Below are positions 18,611 to 28,842 of a DNA stretch of 64,000 bases, in pieces (the first letter of the stretch is position 1; every line of letters begins with the position of its first letter). This DNA comes from Pectobacterium polaris. Its GTDB lineage: Bacteria > Pseudomonadota > Gammaproteobacteria > Enterobacterales > Enterobacteriaceae. The notes below the pieces were generated by a model, which had not been told where the DNA came from, did no database searches, and saw only the letters and a program-made list of their open reading frames with translations. Location of the stretch: the NCBI RefSeq assembly GCF_002307355.1, contig NZ_CP017481.1, forward strand, positions 3,286,001 through 3,350,000, in the 5' to 3' direction. The position numbers and the translations under genes are program-made.

Positions 18611-19515
18611 TTTAACTTCCTTGAATAAGGTGGAGAGGGGATGTCCCATTCTTTTAGATTAGTTATTTTTTCATAAATCTTGTTAAGGTCATCAGTTTCT
18701 ATAAGCTGATCCAATAATTTTATTAGAGCATTTGGATTATCTAATTGGCCTACTTCATTTTCGGAGCTCCATAGTTGTATAAGCTCTCTACCTTTCACTC
18801 TTTTGCTAACAGATGGCCAAATCCAGCCATTTGCTTGATCTAATTTATCTAATTTTATAGACCCAATCTCATTATTGTTTTCATCGCACTTAACGGCGAT
18901 TTGATAATCGTTGAATAAATATCTTATCCATTTAGACTCATTAGGAGTGATTTTTTTTAATGCAGGGGTACTATTTATGGTGATTATTACAAGATCTCCT
19001 TTTCTCGTTTGCAGGTGCTTATTTTTAAAGTTTGACATTTTCTCAAATAAAGGTGTTTCATAATCAAGTGAACTTTCAAAATATTCAATATCTGCCCATT
19101 TTAGTACCCATTCAAACAACTCTTTTTTTTCTGAAATAGCTAAAGGTCGTGTGTTGTCAGGCCATATAGATAGGAATATTTTAGCCCCAATTCCAGCTGA
19201 AATTGCGGCCCACGACAACCATCTGTAGTAGACGTCTAAATACCACGGGGGATCCATTACAACAAAGTTGTAGCTATCTTTAAGTGGTTCTGAGAAGTTA
19301 ATATCTATCAGTATATGATTTTTTAAGTCCTGTACCGGATGGCTATCAACTAAAACCACCTCCTTTCCCTTTTCTGAGAGTATTGCTGCAACAGTTGGCA
19401 CTCCTACAGAGAGCGTTTTCCCGTCAGCACAGTATTCGACAAGCCTTTCAGCTGTTTTATCAGAAAACCTCCAGTCATAATCAAGAGGATGTGGATTTGG
19501 TCTTATGGTTATCAC
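18592..19515 (-). CDS. Putative DPPW-motif methyltransferase
   Basis: The 307-aa protein has a Rossmann-type start (KTLSVGVPTVAAIL...KEVVLVDSHP, about 33-60) and a catalytic-type VVMDPPWYLD motif (about 84-93). That is the NPPY/DPPW signature of amino-group methyltransferases acting on adenine, cytosine or protein side chains. The layout is closest to N6-adenine-methyltransferase-like proteins, but the family is not recognised with certainty. The C-terminal third has a second region (GWIWPSVSKRVKGRELIQLW, about 224-243). It heads a two-gene operon with the metallophosphoesterase, overlapping it by 19 nt. Its composition is AT-rich relative to flanking backbone, consistent with transfer. No restriction enzyme is seen next to it. 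Confidence 0.65.
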   Translation of the reverse strand: MITIRPNPHPLDYDWRFSDKTAERLVEYCADGKTLSVGVPTVAAILSEKGKEVVLVDSHPVQDLKNHILIDINFSEPLKDSYNFVVMDPPWYLDVYYRWLSWAAISAGIGAKIFLSIWPDNTRPLAISEKKELFEWVLKWADIEYFESSLDYETPLFEKMSNFKNKHLQTRKGDLVIITINSTPALKKITPNESKWIRYLFNDYQIAVKCDENNNEIGSIKLDKLDQANGWIWPSVSKRVKGRELIQLWSSENEVGQLDNPNALIKLLDQLIETDDLNKIYEKITNLKEWDIPSPPYSRKLKWKQEF

Positions 19516-19943
19516 AATTATTCCTTAATGTGAAAAGTATAAGTCTAATAAAAATGAGACATGATTTTATGATATTTAATTTCTAATTCTGATATCGATT
19601 TTTAAATCAAGAATATTTCAATTTTTGGATGAAAATAATAAAGTTTTAGTCCTCTAATTTGAATGATTTTCTTGGGATACATATATAAGTAGTTAACCCG
19701 ATGCTTCTTTTTAGTGAGTTTAACATTAAAAAATCACTCTTTTATAGCACTGATGTTAGTAAGAGTGAAGTTGAAAAGTAAGCTATTTTAAGCTACCGAC
19801 CTTACAGTAAACTCTGTTAAAAATTTATCAAACAATTCTTTACACTGCCCATCTTTCATTTTTATTCAATTTAAACAGTGCATTACGTGATTGTTAATGA
19901 TGAGGGATGACTGATATTCTTCACCAGCGGTGACGCATGATCG
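19516..19943. other. AT-rich intergenic stretch upstream of the methyltransferase operon
   Basis: About 430 bp with no convincing gene on either strand. It probably contains the operon promoter reading leftward and the junction with phage-like debris on the right. I see no clear repeat or attachment site. Confidence 0.4.
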
Positions 19944-20240
19944 TAAAAAAACCGGCTTTCGCTGGTTCACGCTGCCGGTTCGTCACACTTTGGCAGCCAG
20001 TCGGCGTTGCTGTCGTCCGTCAGATCGAGATTGGTCTGTATACCTGACTTCGTGCGCCGCTGAAGGTAGTTCAGCCCGTACTCGCGCAGTATGCTGGTGT
20101 TACCCATGTGCAGGCCGGTCGGCTCAGCGGTTGAAAGCAGATTGCCGCAGAAGTCCACCATCGGATCGGCGTCGCGCTTAATGCGCATCGCTTCACCTGA
20201 ATTCTGCTGTGACTGAAGCTGCGCGCGGGCTTCCTACGGC
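19944..20240 (-). pseudogene. Phage-like gene remnant with an in-frame amber codon
   Basis: The minus strand carries a coherent frame (73 codons from an ATG at 20188: MRIKRDADPMVDFCGNLLST..., ending PKCDEPAA). It extends upstream in frame through a TAG at 20234-20236 to FNQP. Composition is GC-richer than the adjoining operon. Just past the stop is a terminator-like hairpin (AACCAGC GAAA GCCGGTT then T7). I do not recognise the family; it reads like the 3' end of a phage gene. Confidence 0.4.
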
Positions 20241-20260
20241 TGGTTGAACCGCAGCATCAG

Positions 20261-20528
20261 TTGATGCACTATGGTGAATATGTCACATACGTAACGGTAG
20301 CCAGAGATGTTGCGGCTGTTATGGGTAAAACCAGCATTTCAGCTCAGGCTACCGGTGGGGCGGTGGGTCACAACCCAATATCTATTATCATTCCCTGCCA
20401 TCGGGTAATCGGTACCAATAACAGTTTGACTGGGTATGCTGGGGGTATCGCAAAAAATTAAGTTACTTGAACTGGAGGGTGTGAACACCGTAAATATGAG
20501 CGTCCCTATCAAAGGGACTGCTTTATGA
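20261..20528 (+). pseudogene. Methylated-DNA--protein-cysteine methyltransferase (MGMT/Ogt-like) fragment, frameshifted
   Basis: The frame from 20261 encodes the C-terminal DNA-binding domain of an O6-alkylguanine transferase: HYGEYVTY, GGAVGHNPIS, the active-site PCHRVIG, and LTGYAGG. After YAGGIAK a six-A run (20453-20458) puts the frame out. Removing one A restores KIKLLELEGVN and a normal end at 20528. The N-terminal domain is absent. It is therefore a truncated, frameshifted relic squeezed between phage debris and potD. Confidence 0.7.
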
Positions 20529-20594
20529 TAATGATCGTCTTACCCGATCGGATAAAGAAGCAGCATTGCTATCGAGTGACACGATATCTCGCGA

Positions 20595-21638
20595 TTAACG
20601 ACCCGCTTTTAGCTGCTGGAAATAGGTTTCATACAGCGTGCTGGCGCTGCCGACATCGTTCTGCCACTCGCCTTTCGCGATAGTTTCATCATCTGGGTAC
20701 AGCGTTTTGTCCCCTGAAACTTCTGGCGGCAGTAATTTTTTCGCCGCCAGATTTGGCGTTGGATAACCGATAGTTTCCGCGACCTGTGCCGCGACTTCCG
20801 GGCGCAGCAGGAAGTCGATCAGCTTCATCGCACCGTCAACGTTTTTGGCATTGGCCGGAATCGCCAGACTGTCCATCCAGAAGATGCCGCCTTCTTTGGG
20901 CCAAATGACATCCAGCGGAGTACCAGCCTGACGCGCCACGTAGGCAGAACCATTCCACACCATACCCAGATTAACTTCACCTTCGATGAACGGGTTGCCG
21001 GGGTTGTCTGAGTTGAACGTCAGCACGTTCGGCATCAGAGCCTGCAGTTCTTTATAGGCCGCCTCAATCTCTTTAGGATCGGTGGTATTTGCAGAGTAGC
21101 CCAGTTTACGCAGAGCGATTTGGAACACCTCACGCGCGTCATCCGTCAGCAGCAGGCTGTTTTTGTACTTTGTATCCCACAGGTCGGCCCAACGGGTAAC
21201 GCTGGCAGGGTCAATCATTTCATGATTAATGCCAATCGCCGTTGCGCCCCAGATATAGGGAATGGAGTAGTCGTTGTTCGGATCGAAAGATTTGTGCAGC
21301 AGATTTGGGTCGAGATTATGGAAGTTGCTGAGCTTGCTGGTATCGATCTTTTGCAGCATGCCTTCTTTGCTCATCTTAGAGATGAAATAAGTTGAAGGTA
21401 CGACCAAGTCGTAAGCGCCATCCTTATAGGTTTTCAGCTTGGCGTACATACTCTCGTTGGATTCATAGGTGGAGTAAATCACCTTGATGCCCGTTTCTTT
21501 AGTGAACTGTTCCAACAGGCCCGGCGGCACGTATTCGGTCCAGTTATAGAAATAGAGCGTTTTGCCATCGTCGGCGTTGGCGGTGCTGATGCCAAACGCC
21601 ATCGCGCAGGCTGCCAGTAGGTGTGGCCACTTTTTCAT
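20595..21638 (-). CDS. potD: Spermidine/putrescine ABC transporter, periplasmic binding protein
   Basis: The 347-aa secreted binding protein (signal peptide about 1-23, ending STANA) captures spermidine and putrescine. Sequence closely follows E. coli PotD (348 aa), including LYFYNWTEYVPPGLL, the ligand-pocket residues in YESNESMYAK and SIPYIWGATAIGIN, and VWNGSAYVARQAG. The start ATG 21638 has an optimal TAAGGAGG 7 nt upstream. It is last in the potABCD operon, separated from potC by about 89 bp. Confidence 0.97.
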   Translation of the reverse strand: MKKWPHLLAACAMAFGISTANADDGKTLYFYNWTEYVPPGLLEQFTKETGIKVIYSTYESNESMYAKLKTYKDGAYDLVVPSTYFISKMSKEGMLQKIDTSKLSNFHNLDPNLLHKSFDPNNDYSIPYIWGATAIGINHEMIDPASVTRWADLWDTKYKNSLLLTDDAREVFQIALRKLGYSANTTDPKEIEAAYKELQALMPNVLTFNSDNPGNPFIEGEVNLGMVWNGSAYVARQAGTPLDVIWPKEGGIFWMDSLAIPANAKNVDGAMKLIDFLLRPEVAAQVAETIGYPTPNLAAKKLLPPEVSGDKTLYPDDETIAKGEWQNDVGSASTLYETYFQQLKAGR

Positions 21639-21727
21639 TATGTTTACCTCCTTACAGGTCCCAAAGGAAATACCCACTGATATCAGCAGATATGAAAATA
21701 ACGGTATTCATCGCGCGAGCCGCCACC

Positions 21728-22504
21728 TTACTTTCCGGTGCGGTCGCGTAAAATCAGCTGGCTACTGAGCACCAGCACCAGCGACAGAATGAGTAAAATC
21801 GTTGCCAGCGCATTAACTTCCGGGGAAACGCCGACCTTCACCATTGAATAAATCTTCAACGGCAGAATCTCATACTCGGGTCCGGTGACAAACGAGGACA
21901 CCACTACGTCATCCATCGACAGCGTAAAGCTGAGCAGCCAACTGGCGGCTACTGCCGGCATAGCCAGCGGAAGAATGATTTTACGCAGAATAATCACTTC
22001 GCTGGCCCCTAAATCGCGCGCGGCTTCCAACATCCGCACATCAAAGCCTTTCAGGCGTGAATAGACCGTCACTACCACAAACGGCAGGCAGAACGTGATA
22101 TGGGAAAACAGCAGCGACCAGAATCCGAGCGAGATGCCCAGCAGCATGAAGAGCACCAGCAGTGAGATCGCCATCACGATATCCGGCGACATCATCACCA
22201 CGAACAGCATGCCGCCGACAAAAGGCTTGCCGCGAAAACGGTAACGATACAGCGCGACGGCCGTCAGGGAGCCAATCAGCGTGGCGAATGTTGCAGAGAA
22301 AACGGCCATCGTCAGTGAGTGCTGTGCGGCCTGAAGCAGGCTGTCGTTGTTTATCAGCAGCCGATACCAGTCCAACGTAAATCCCTGCCAGTTGATGCCG
22401 AAACGCGCCTGATTAAATGAATTCACGATCAGAATGATGATCGGGATATACAGATAAGCGTAAATGATGGACATAAATCCACCGCGGATTAAGCGTCCGG
22501 TCAT
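21728..22504 (-). CDS. potC: Spermidine/putrescine ABC transporter permease
   Basis: The 258-aa inner-membrane permease has six predicted membrane helices. The EAA loop contacting the ATPase reads [23 protein letters not shown] (about 161-183). It is nearly collinear with E. coli PotC. The start overlaps the potB stop by 4 nt (ATGA), indicating translational coupling. Confidence 0.97.
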   Translation of the reverse strand: MTGRLIRGGFMSIIYAYLYIPIIILIVNSFNQARFGINWQGFTLDWYRLLINNDSLLQAAQHSLTMAVFSATFATLIGSLTAVALYRYRFRGKPFVGGMLFVVMMSPDIVMAISLLVLFMLLGISLGFWSLLFSHITFCLPFVVVTVYSRLKGFDVRMLEAARDLGASEVIILRKIILPLAMPAVAASWLLSFTLSMDDVVVSSFVTGPEYEILPLKIYSMVKVGVSPEVNALATILLILSLVLVLSSQLILRDRTGK

Positions 22505-23361
22505 TCCAGCTCTCCCTTTTTATTCAGCAGGCGGGCTGTGCGGTAATAGATAAATAGCAGTACGCCCATGACTAGCGTCAGGCAGATGCTGGTGGCAGCA
22601 CCAAATGGCCAGTCGCGGATATTGAGGAACTGGCTTTTAATAACGTTACCGATCAGCAAATTCTTGGCGCCGCCCATCAGATCGGCAACGAAGAACAAGC
22701 CCATTGCAGGCAGCAGCACCAGCAGGCAGCCGGCGATAATCCCCGGCATGGTCAGCGGGATGACGACGCGAATGAAGGTTTGCCATTTATTCGCCCCCAG
22801 ATCGCGGGCGGCTTCGAGGTAGGATTTATCGAGCTTCTCAATGCTGGAGTAAAGCGGTAGCACCATGAACGGCAACAGGATATAAATCAGGCCGAGAATC
22901 ACCGCTTCGGAGGTGTACATAATCCGGATCGGCGTATCGATAAGACCCGTCCAGAGTAGAAATTCATTCAGATGGCCGCGTGTACTCAGAAAGATTTTCA
23001 GGCCGTAAATGCGGATCAGCGAGTTAGTCCAAAACGGCACAATCAGCAGAAACAGCATCAGGGGCTGAATTTTTTTCGGTAAGCGCGCCAGAATAAAGGC
23101 GAACGGGTAGCCCCACAGCAGACAGCAAAGCGTGGCGATAACAGCCATGTTCAGCGAATGCAGCAGCACAGAGGCATAAAGTGGATCGGCCAGCCGCGTA
23201 TAGTTTTCCAGCGTAAAGACCAGGCTGACGAAATGAGTGTCATCGCGCGTCAGGAAACTGGTTCCGATGATCATCAGGTTGGGCAGGAAAACAAACAGCA
23301 CCAGCCAGGAAACGATGAGTGTGATAATGATGTTTTGAAAGCGTTTACGCGACTTCTTCAT
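22501..23361 (-). CDS. potB: Spermidine/putrescine ABC transporter permease
   Basis: The 286-aa permease is slightly longer than E. coli PotB (275 aa) because of about 11 extra N-terminal residues. It has six membrane helices and the EAA motif [20 protein letters not shown] (about 183-202). It overlaps the end of potA by 17 nt and the start of potC by 4 nt. Confidence 0.97.
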   Translation of the reverse strand: MKKSRKRFQNIIITLIVSWLVLFVFLPNLMIIGTSFLTRDDTHFVSLVFTLENYTRLADPLYASVLLHSLNMAVIATLCCLLWGYPFAFILARLPKKIQPLMLFLLIVPFWTNSLIRIYGLKIFLSTRGHLNEFLLWTGLIDTPIRIMYTSEAVILGLIYILLPFMVLPLYSSIEKLDKSYLEAARDLGANKWQTFIRVVIPLTMPGIIAGCLLVLLPAMGLFFVADLMGGAKNLLIGNVIKSQFLNIRDWPFGAATSICLTLVMGVLLFIYYRTARLLNKKGELE

Positions 23362-24460
23362 CGTGCAGGACTACCTCCCAACTTTCCACCCAGGTGACGT
23401 CTACTTTCTGGTTGAGTGAATGGTCGAAGTCGGGATCGTCTTCGTTAAAGAACTCGCTGACCATGACCATCTTGCCGTTTTCCAGCTCAATGTTGGATTC
23501 CAGCGTCATGCCTTTATAGTTGCGCTCGCGCACGTAGCCCACCATGCCCTCCGCCTGCATGCCGTCGCCAAGCTCTTCGACGCGTAAATCTTCCGGCCGT
23601 AGCAGTACGTTGAGGTGTTGCCCGACGTTGACCGGAAAGCTGACGGTAATAACGCATTCGTGGCCTTCGACCTGAGCACGCACCCGCTGTTCGTCCAACT
23701 GCTCCAGCACCACGGCATCAAAGATATTGATTTCACCGATAAAGCTGGCGACGAACAGGTTTTTTGGCTCTTCGTAGATTTCACGCGGCGTGCCGTCTTG
23801 CTCGATGCGTCCATCGCGCATCACGACGATACGGTCAGACATGGTCAGTGCTTCTTCCTGATCGTGCGTGACGAAAATAAAGGTGATACCCAGCTTGCGT
23901 TGCAGCGCCTTTAGTTCGTTCTGCATTTGCTTGCGCAGCTTATAATCGAGCGCGGACAGGGATTCATCCAGCAATAGAACCTTCGGCTGATTGACGACAG
24001 CGCGGGCGATGGCAACACGCTGTTGCTGGCCACCGGATAATTGATGTGGGCGACGCTGCGCCAGCTCTTCTAACTGCACCATTTTCAGTGCTTCAATCAC
24101 GCGTGGCGTAATCTCTGCTGCGGGTGTTTTCTGCATACGCAGGCCGAATGCCACGTTCTCAAACACGCTGAGATGAGGAAACAGGGCGTAGCTTTGAAAT
24201 ACGGTATTAACGTGTCGCTGTTCGGCGGGCTGGTGGGTGATGTCCTGCTTTTCCAGCATGACGTTGCCGCTATCGACCGTTTCCAGACCGGCAATCAGTC
24301 GCAGTACGGTGGTTTTGCCGCAGCCGGATGGCCCGAGGATCGTCAGAAACTCACCGTTATTAATGGTGAGATTAAAATGCGAAATGATGTCTTTGCCATC
24401 AAAGCCTTTATGGACGTTGAGCAATTCAACGACCGGCACAGTCAGGGAGTTTTCTTTCAT
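23345..24460 (-). CDS. potA: Spermidine/putrescine ABC transporter ATP-binding protein
   Basis: The 371-aa ATPase energises PotBC. It has Walker [10 protein letters not shown] (about 43-51), Q-loop FQSYALFPH, signature [14 protein letters not shown] (about 142-155), Walker [13 protein letters not shown] (about 163-174), H-loop THDQEEAL, and a C-terminal TOBE-like regulatory domain (about 280-370). It is the first gene of potABCD, divergent from pepT. Confidence 0.97.
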   Translation of the reverse strand: MKENSLTVPVVELLNVHKGFDGKDIISHFNLTINNGEFLTILGPSGCGKTTVLRLIAGLETVDSGNVMLEKQDITHQPAEQRHVNTVFQSYALFPHLSVFENVAFGLRMQKTPAAEITPRVIEALKMVQLEELAQRRPHQLSGGQQQRVAIARAVVNQPKVLLLDESLSALDYKLRKQMQNELKALQRKLGITFIFVTHDQEEALTMSDRIVVMRDGRIEQDGTPREIYEEPKNLFVASFIGEINIFDAVVLEQLDEQRVRAQVEGHECVITVSFPVNVGQHLNVLLRPEDLRVEELGDGMQAEGMVGYVRERNYKGMTLESNIELENGKMVMVSEFFNEDDPDFDHSLNQKVDVTWVESWEVVLHDEEVA

Positions 24461-24819
24461 TAAGGTATAGCTCTATGTCCTGATTTGGCCGACCAACGGT
24501 ATGTCCGTTGCGATCGTACCAAGGGTTATCACCTTTCAGCTAGCGTGCGCAGTTAAGGGCGGCATTTTACGGGAAACACTGCCTGACGCCAACTTGTGTG
24601 ACCCACTTACTGCCGATTGGTGGCGATTAAGCCAATGAATGAGGGAGTATGTTTCCCGATTGTTACCTGATTTGGGCATTCTTCGTGACGTGGTCACTGC
24701 TTTTTGGCCTGAATTCTGGTCTGCCGGTTTGTTAAATCGGAAAAAAACTGACCTGACGCAATATTTACCGTGGGAGCCCTATCCATAATGCCTTTCAGGG
24801 TTCAGGGGGTATAAATAAG
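24461..24819. other. Divergent promoter region between potA and pepT
   Basis: 359 bp with no gene. It must contain the potABCD promoter (leftward) and the pepT promoter (rightward). I see no confident operator. In enteric bacteria pepT is known to respond to anaerobiosis via FNR, but I could not pick out a clear FNR box by eye. Confidence 0.5.
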
Positions 24820-26052
24820 ATGGATAGATTACTCGACAGATTTTTGAATTACGTTTCGTTCGATACACAGTCTAAATCCGGCGTTCGGCAAGTGCCGAGC
24901 ACCGACGGTCAGTTGAAACTGGCGCGTGCGTTGCAGCAGGAGCTGCTCGAACTGGGATTTGAGCAAGTGGCGTTGAGCAAACAGGGTTGCCTGATGGCGA
25001 CGCTTCCGGCAAACGTTGCCTGGCCCGTTCCGGCTATTGGCTTCATTTCACATATGGATACGTCACCGGATTTTAGCGGCAAGAATGTTAATCCGCAGAT
25101 TCTGGAAAACTACCGCGGCGGCGATATTGCCTTGGGCGTGGGGGATGAAGTGCTGTCACCCGTGATGTTTCCGGTGTTACACCAGCTACTGGGACACACG
25201 CTGATTACTACCGACGGCAAAACGCTGCTGGGAGCGGACGATAAAGCGGGGATTGCGGAAATTATTACCGCGCTGGTGCGTTTGAAGAAAAGCCAGTTAC
25301 CGCACGGCGATATTCGTATTGCGTTTACGCCTGATGAAGAAATTGGCAAGGGTGCGCAATTTTTTGATGTCAACGCGTTTAACGCACAGTGGGCTTATAC
25401 CGTGGACGGCGGCGGTGTCGGTGAGCTGGAATATGAGAATTTTAATGCCGCATCGGTTCAGGTGAAAATCGTGGGCAATAACGTGCATCCCGGTAGCGCC
25501 AAAGGCGTGATGGTGAATGCGCTGACATTGGCCTCTCGCTATCACCAGCATGTGCCGGAGAATCAATCGCCGGAGCAGACGGACGGCTATCAGGGGTTCT
25601 ATCATCTTCACACCATGAAAGGCTCTGTGGAACGCGCAGATTTGCATTACATCGTCCGCGATTTTGACCGCAACGGCTTTGAACAGCGTAAACAGACGAT
25701 GCTGGATATTGCGGAAAAAGTCGGCGCGGGGCTGCACCCGGATTGCTACATTGAAGTCACGATTACCGATACCTATTACAACATGCGTGAGCAGGTTGAG
25801 CAGCATCCGCACATTATTGCGTTGGCGCAGCAGGCGATGCGGGATTGCGACATTGAGCCGAATATGAAGCCGATTCGCGGCGGCACCGACGGCGCACACC
25901 TGTCATTTCAAGGGCTACCGTGCCCGAATCTGTTTACCGGCGGCTACAACTATCATGGCAAACATGAATTTGTCACGCTGGAAGGCATGGAAAAGGCGGT
26001 GTCTGTGATTATGCGCATTGCCGAATTGACGGCGCTGCGCGCGAAGCCGTAA
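24820..26052 (+). CDS. pepT: Peptidase T (tripeptidase)
   Basis: The 410-aa cytoplasmic M20 metallopeptidase removes the N-terminal residue of tripeptides. Di-zinc site motifs are visible: ISHMDTSPD (about 76-84), [13 protein letters not shown] (about 137-149), FTPDEEIG (about 169-176, catalytic Glu), [11 protein letters not shown] (about 193-203) and a C-terminal [11 protein letters not shown]is ligand. Length matches E. coli PepT (408 aa). Confidence 0.97.
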   Translation: MDRLLDRFLNYVSFDTQSKSGVRQVPSTDGQLKLARALQQELLELGFEQVALSKQGCLMATLPANVAWPVPAIGFISHMDTSPDFSGKNVNPQILENYRGGDIALGVGDEVLSPVMFPVLHQLLGHTLITTDGKTLLGADDKAGIAEIITALVRLKKSQLPHGDIRIAFTPDEEIGKGAQFFDVNAFNAQWAYTVDGGGVGELEYENFNAASVQVKIVGNNVHPGSAKGVMVNALTLASRYHQHVPENQSPEQTDGYQGFYHLHTMKGSVERADLHYIVRDFDRNGFEQRKQTMLDIAEKVGAGLHPDCYIEVTITDTYYNMREQVEQHPHIIALAQQAMRDCDIEPNMKPIRGGTDGAHLSFQGLPCPNLFTGGYNYHGKHEFVTLEGMEKAVSVIMRIAELTALRAKP

Positions 26053-26075
26053 GTGTTTCCATTTTGCAGAGATGA

Positions 26076-26100
26076 ATAAGGCGGGATATTCCCGCCTTAT
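26076..26100. terminator. Bidirectional hairpin between pepT and roxA
   Basis: A perfect 11-bp inverted repeat ATAAGGCGGGA / TCCCGCCTTAT with a 3-nt loop lies between convergent genes. It lacks long T runs but is well placed to stop transcripts from both sides. Confidence 0.65.
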
Positions 26101-26130
26101 CGTTGTACTAACCCGTATTCAAGATGGGTC

Positions 26131-27252
26131 TTAATCCGCGAAGTACCAGTAACCGCTGTTAATCAGAACGGTGAGCTGTGCGAGGAAAGAGGGATCTTCC
26201 AGCGCATCGCCCAGTTGTTCTGCACCAATAGCAGGATGCTCAGCCAGCGCAAACAGCGCTGCCTTGTGCGTACTGTTCACTTTTTCCCCGTTAACGAAGC
26301 AGCTATCGCCAACGCAGATAACCCGCAGACCGCCTAAACGACGCAGCGGTTCACCCTGTTGCAGATATTCATACACTTCGCCAGCCTGATAAGGTGGCTC
26401 CGGCGGTGAGAGATCGAGCTCGTGACGGGACTGGGAAATAAATTCGCCAAACCAGTTTTGGAAATGCTCCGGTTGCTGCACCAGCTCCAGCATCATTTTT
26501 TGCAGCGCATCCAGTTCTTGCGGCAGTACGCTGGCGATATGATCGCGGGATGGAACATCAGGGTCGCTGTAGCGATAGCTGCCGAGTTCGCGGGAAAGCA
26601 CATAATCCGCAAAGCCGCTGACCAGCTCGCGAGCATTCGGCGCTCGGAAACCCACTGAGTAGTTCAGCGAGTTTTCAAGCGAATAGCCTTCGTGCGGGAA
26701 ACCCGGTGGAATATAGATGATATCGCCCGGTTCCAGTTCCTCATCGATAATCGCGTCAAACGGATCGACCTGAAGCAGGTCAGGATGCGGACAGTGCTGC
26801 TTCATCGGTATTTTTTCACCGATGCGCCAGCGGCGGCGTCCCGTTCCCTGAATGATGAAAACATCATACTGATCCAGATGTGGCCCTACGCCACCGCCGG
26901 GAACGGAAAATGAAATCATCAAATCATCGGTGCGCCAGTCCGGCAGTTGTCGAAAGGGCTGCATCAAGGCAGAAGAGGGCTCATGCCAGTGATCGACGGC
27001 CTGCACCAACAGCGACCAGTTACTTTCCCCCAGGTGATCGTAGCTCTCGAAAGGACCGTGGCTGACCTGCCAGCGTCCATTCTGATGGCTGACCAGACGG
27101 CTATCTACCTCGTTTTCTAACGCCAGACCAGCGAGCTCGTCAGGTGATATCGGGTCGATAAAATGCGTGAAACCGCCTTTAATCAGGAGCGGACGTTTTT
27201 GCCAGTAGTTCGCTAAAAAATCCTGCCAGTCGAGATTGAGCTGATAGTCCAT
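26131..27252 (-). CDS. roxA: 50S ribosomal protein L16 arginine hydroxylase
   Basis: The 373-aa JmjC-type Fe(II)/2-oxoglutarate oxygenase hydroxylates Arg81 of ribosomal protein L16 in E. coli (YcfD). It is the same length as the E. coli enzyme. The HxD iron motif is in GPHLDQYDVFIIQG (about 123-136), with the distal His in PPGFPHEGYSL (about 182-192). A C-terminal winged-helix region is present. It lies between pepT and phoQ as in E. coli. Confidence 0.97.
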   Translation of the reverse strand: MDYQLNLDWQDFLANYWQKRPLLIKGGFTHFIDPISPDELAGLALENEVDSRLVSHQNGRWQVSHGPFESYDHLGESNWSLLVQAVDHWHEPSSALMQPFRQLPDWRTDDLMISFSVPGGGVGPHLDQYDVFIIQGTGRRRWRIGEKIPMKQHCPHPDLLQVDPFDAIIDEELEPGDIIYIPPGFPHEGYSLENSLNYSVGFRAPNARELVSGFADYVLSRELGSYRYSDPDVPSRDHIASVLPQELDALQKMMLELVQQPEHFQNWFGEFISQSRHELDLSPPEPPYQAGEVYEYLQQGEPLRRLGGLRVICVGDSCFVNGEKVNSTHKAALFALAEHPAIGAEQLGDALEDPSFLAQLTVLINSGYWYFAD

Positions 27253-27387
27253 ACCGTTTTCCAGAAACTTGTTTTTGAGGAAATGACTGTTCTTGAAGAT
27301 ATGATTTTCCGTGAAATAATCAGTATTTTAAAACAATCAGTATTTTGGCGATAAGTATAGCGGAAGCATCGCGCGCTGTACTGCCTT

Positions 27388-28842
27388 TCACCCCTCATTC
27401 TGGCTCAGGTTTTGGCGGGAGAAAATAGCTTCGACTCGGGCACCGCCCAGTGCGCTGTCGCTGATGAGGATCTCACCCTGATACTGTTCGATAATTTCGA
27501 CGGCAACGGCAAGGCCAATACCTTGACCAGGGCGCATACGGTCGGCGCGTTGCCCACGCAGGAAAATCATTTCGCGCTTGCTTTCGTGGATGCCGGGGCC
27601 GTCGTCATCGATAATCAGGTGCAGTTTGTGATCGGAGTATTGCACGCTAATTTCGACGAATTCCAGACAGTACTTACAGGCGTTATCAAGAATATTGCCC
27701 AGCACTTCCATGAAATCATTCTTCTCACCGACAAAGGTCAACTCGGGCGGAATATCGAGCGTCAACACCACACCCTTACGCTGATACACCTTATTTAACG
27801 CGGAACACAGACCATCCAGCAGCGCCGGAACCGAGTGCACTTCGCGTATCAGTAGATTGTGTTCAGAGCGCACGCTGGCGCGATGCAGGTAGTAACCAAT
27901 CTGCTGCGAGATGCGGCTGATCTGCGACAGCATAATAGGCTCAGCCTGATCAATAGTGATCTCTTTGCCAGTTCGCAGCGCACGTAACGTGGTCTGTAAA
28001 ACCGCCAGCGGCGTTTTCAAACTGTGAGTGAGATCGGTGAGCGTTGTGCGGTATTTATGGTAGCGCTGACGTTCGTTATTCAGCAGGATATTCAGGTTTT
28101 TCACCAGACTGAACAATTCGCGCGGCGGGTTTTCATCCAACTGATCGCGCGTGCCTTTTTCCAGCTCGGCGATCTGTTTTACCAGATGCTGAATAGGGCG
28201 CAGACTCCAGTGCGCGCCCAGCCAAAGCAGGGGAAGCACCAGCAGAAGGTTGGCGATCAACACATAGCTGAACCATTCCCACACCACGTCTTCCTGCTGG
28301 AGCTCCTGCGGGATGCGATCGACTACAACAATCGTGATGGAAGGGAGATGTTCGGTCTTGGGGTAAACGTTCACGGCGATGGAGTGCGTTAACGCATTGC
28401 TATGCGCGCCGTTCAGCGCCCGCAGGCTGCTCAGTAGTAAGGTATTGCCTGTTAGTACCGCGCTGCTGGTATCGGTGTCGGTATCTAACTCGTGATAGGC
28501 TGTTTTGTTCAGCCACTCCGGATTGATTAGCGCTTCTAGCTCGGGAACGTGTTTTTCGCGCCAGAGCATGTGGCCATGCTCGTCGTATATCAACACCAGC
28601 GTGGGAAAATTGATGTCAACGTCGGGTGGCGTGACGATATTCAGCTGGTTATCGCGCCACTGCGCAAGGCTGTAGTAGAGGTTACTTTCGCCGCGTAGCA
28701 AACGGAATGAGGTTTTATCAAAGTTGACGCTGTACCCGATAATGGCGACGACGCCATAGGCGAGCGACAGCGCCAGCACGATGGCCGCTGTCGCGAGTAA
28801 AAAACGAATACGAAGCGAAAAGGGCTGCTTCTTATCGCTCAT
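27388..28842 (-). CDS. phoQ: Sensor histidine kinase PhoQ
   Basis: The 484-aa kinase senses low Mg2+, acidic pH and cationic peptides. It has TM1 (about 14-36), a periplasmic PAS-like domain with an acidic membrane-facing patch (DTDTDTSSA region, about 119-127), TM2 (about 192-213), HAMP, and a dimerisation helix with the phospho-accepting His in [12 protein letters not shown] (about 269-280). The ATPase N box ([10 protein letters not shown]) and G box (DDGPGI) follow. Length matches E. coli (486 aa). It starts within the phoP stop (4-nt ATGA overlap). Confidence 0.97.
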   Translation of the reverse strand: MSDKKQPFSLRIRFLLATAAIVLALSLAYGVVAIIGYSVNFDKTSFRLLRGESNLYYSLAQWRDNQLNIVTPPDVDINFPTLVLIYDEHGHMLWREKHVPELEALINPEWLNKTAYHELDTDTDTSSAVLTGNTLLLSSLRALNGAHSNALTHSIAVNVYPKTEHLPSITIVVVDRIPQELQQEDVVWEWFSYVLIANLLLVLPLLWLGAHWSLRPIQHLVKQIAELEKGTRDQLDENPPRELFSLVKNLNILLNNERQRYHKYRTTLTDLTHSLKTPLAVLQTTLRALRTGKEITIDQAEPIMLSQISRISQQIGYYLHRASVRSEHNLLIREVHSVPALLDGLCSALNKVYQRKGVVLTLDIPPELTFVGEKNDFMEVLGNILDNACKYCLEFVEISVQYSDHKLHLIIDDDGPGIHESKREMIFLRGQRADRMRPGQGIGLAVAVEIIEQYQGEILISDSALGGARVEAIFSRQNLSQNEG

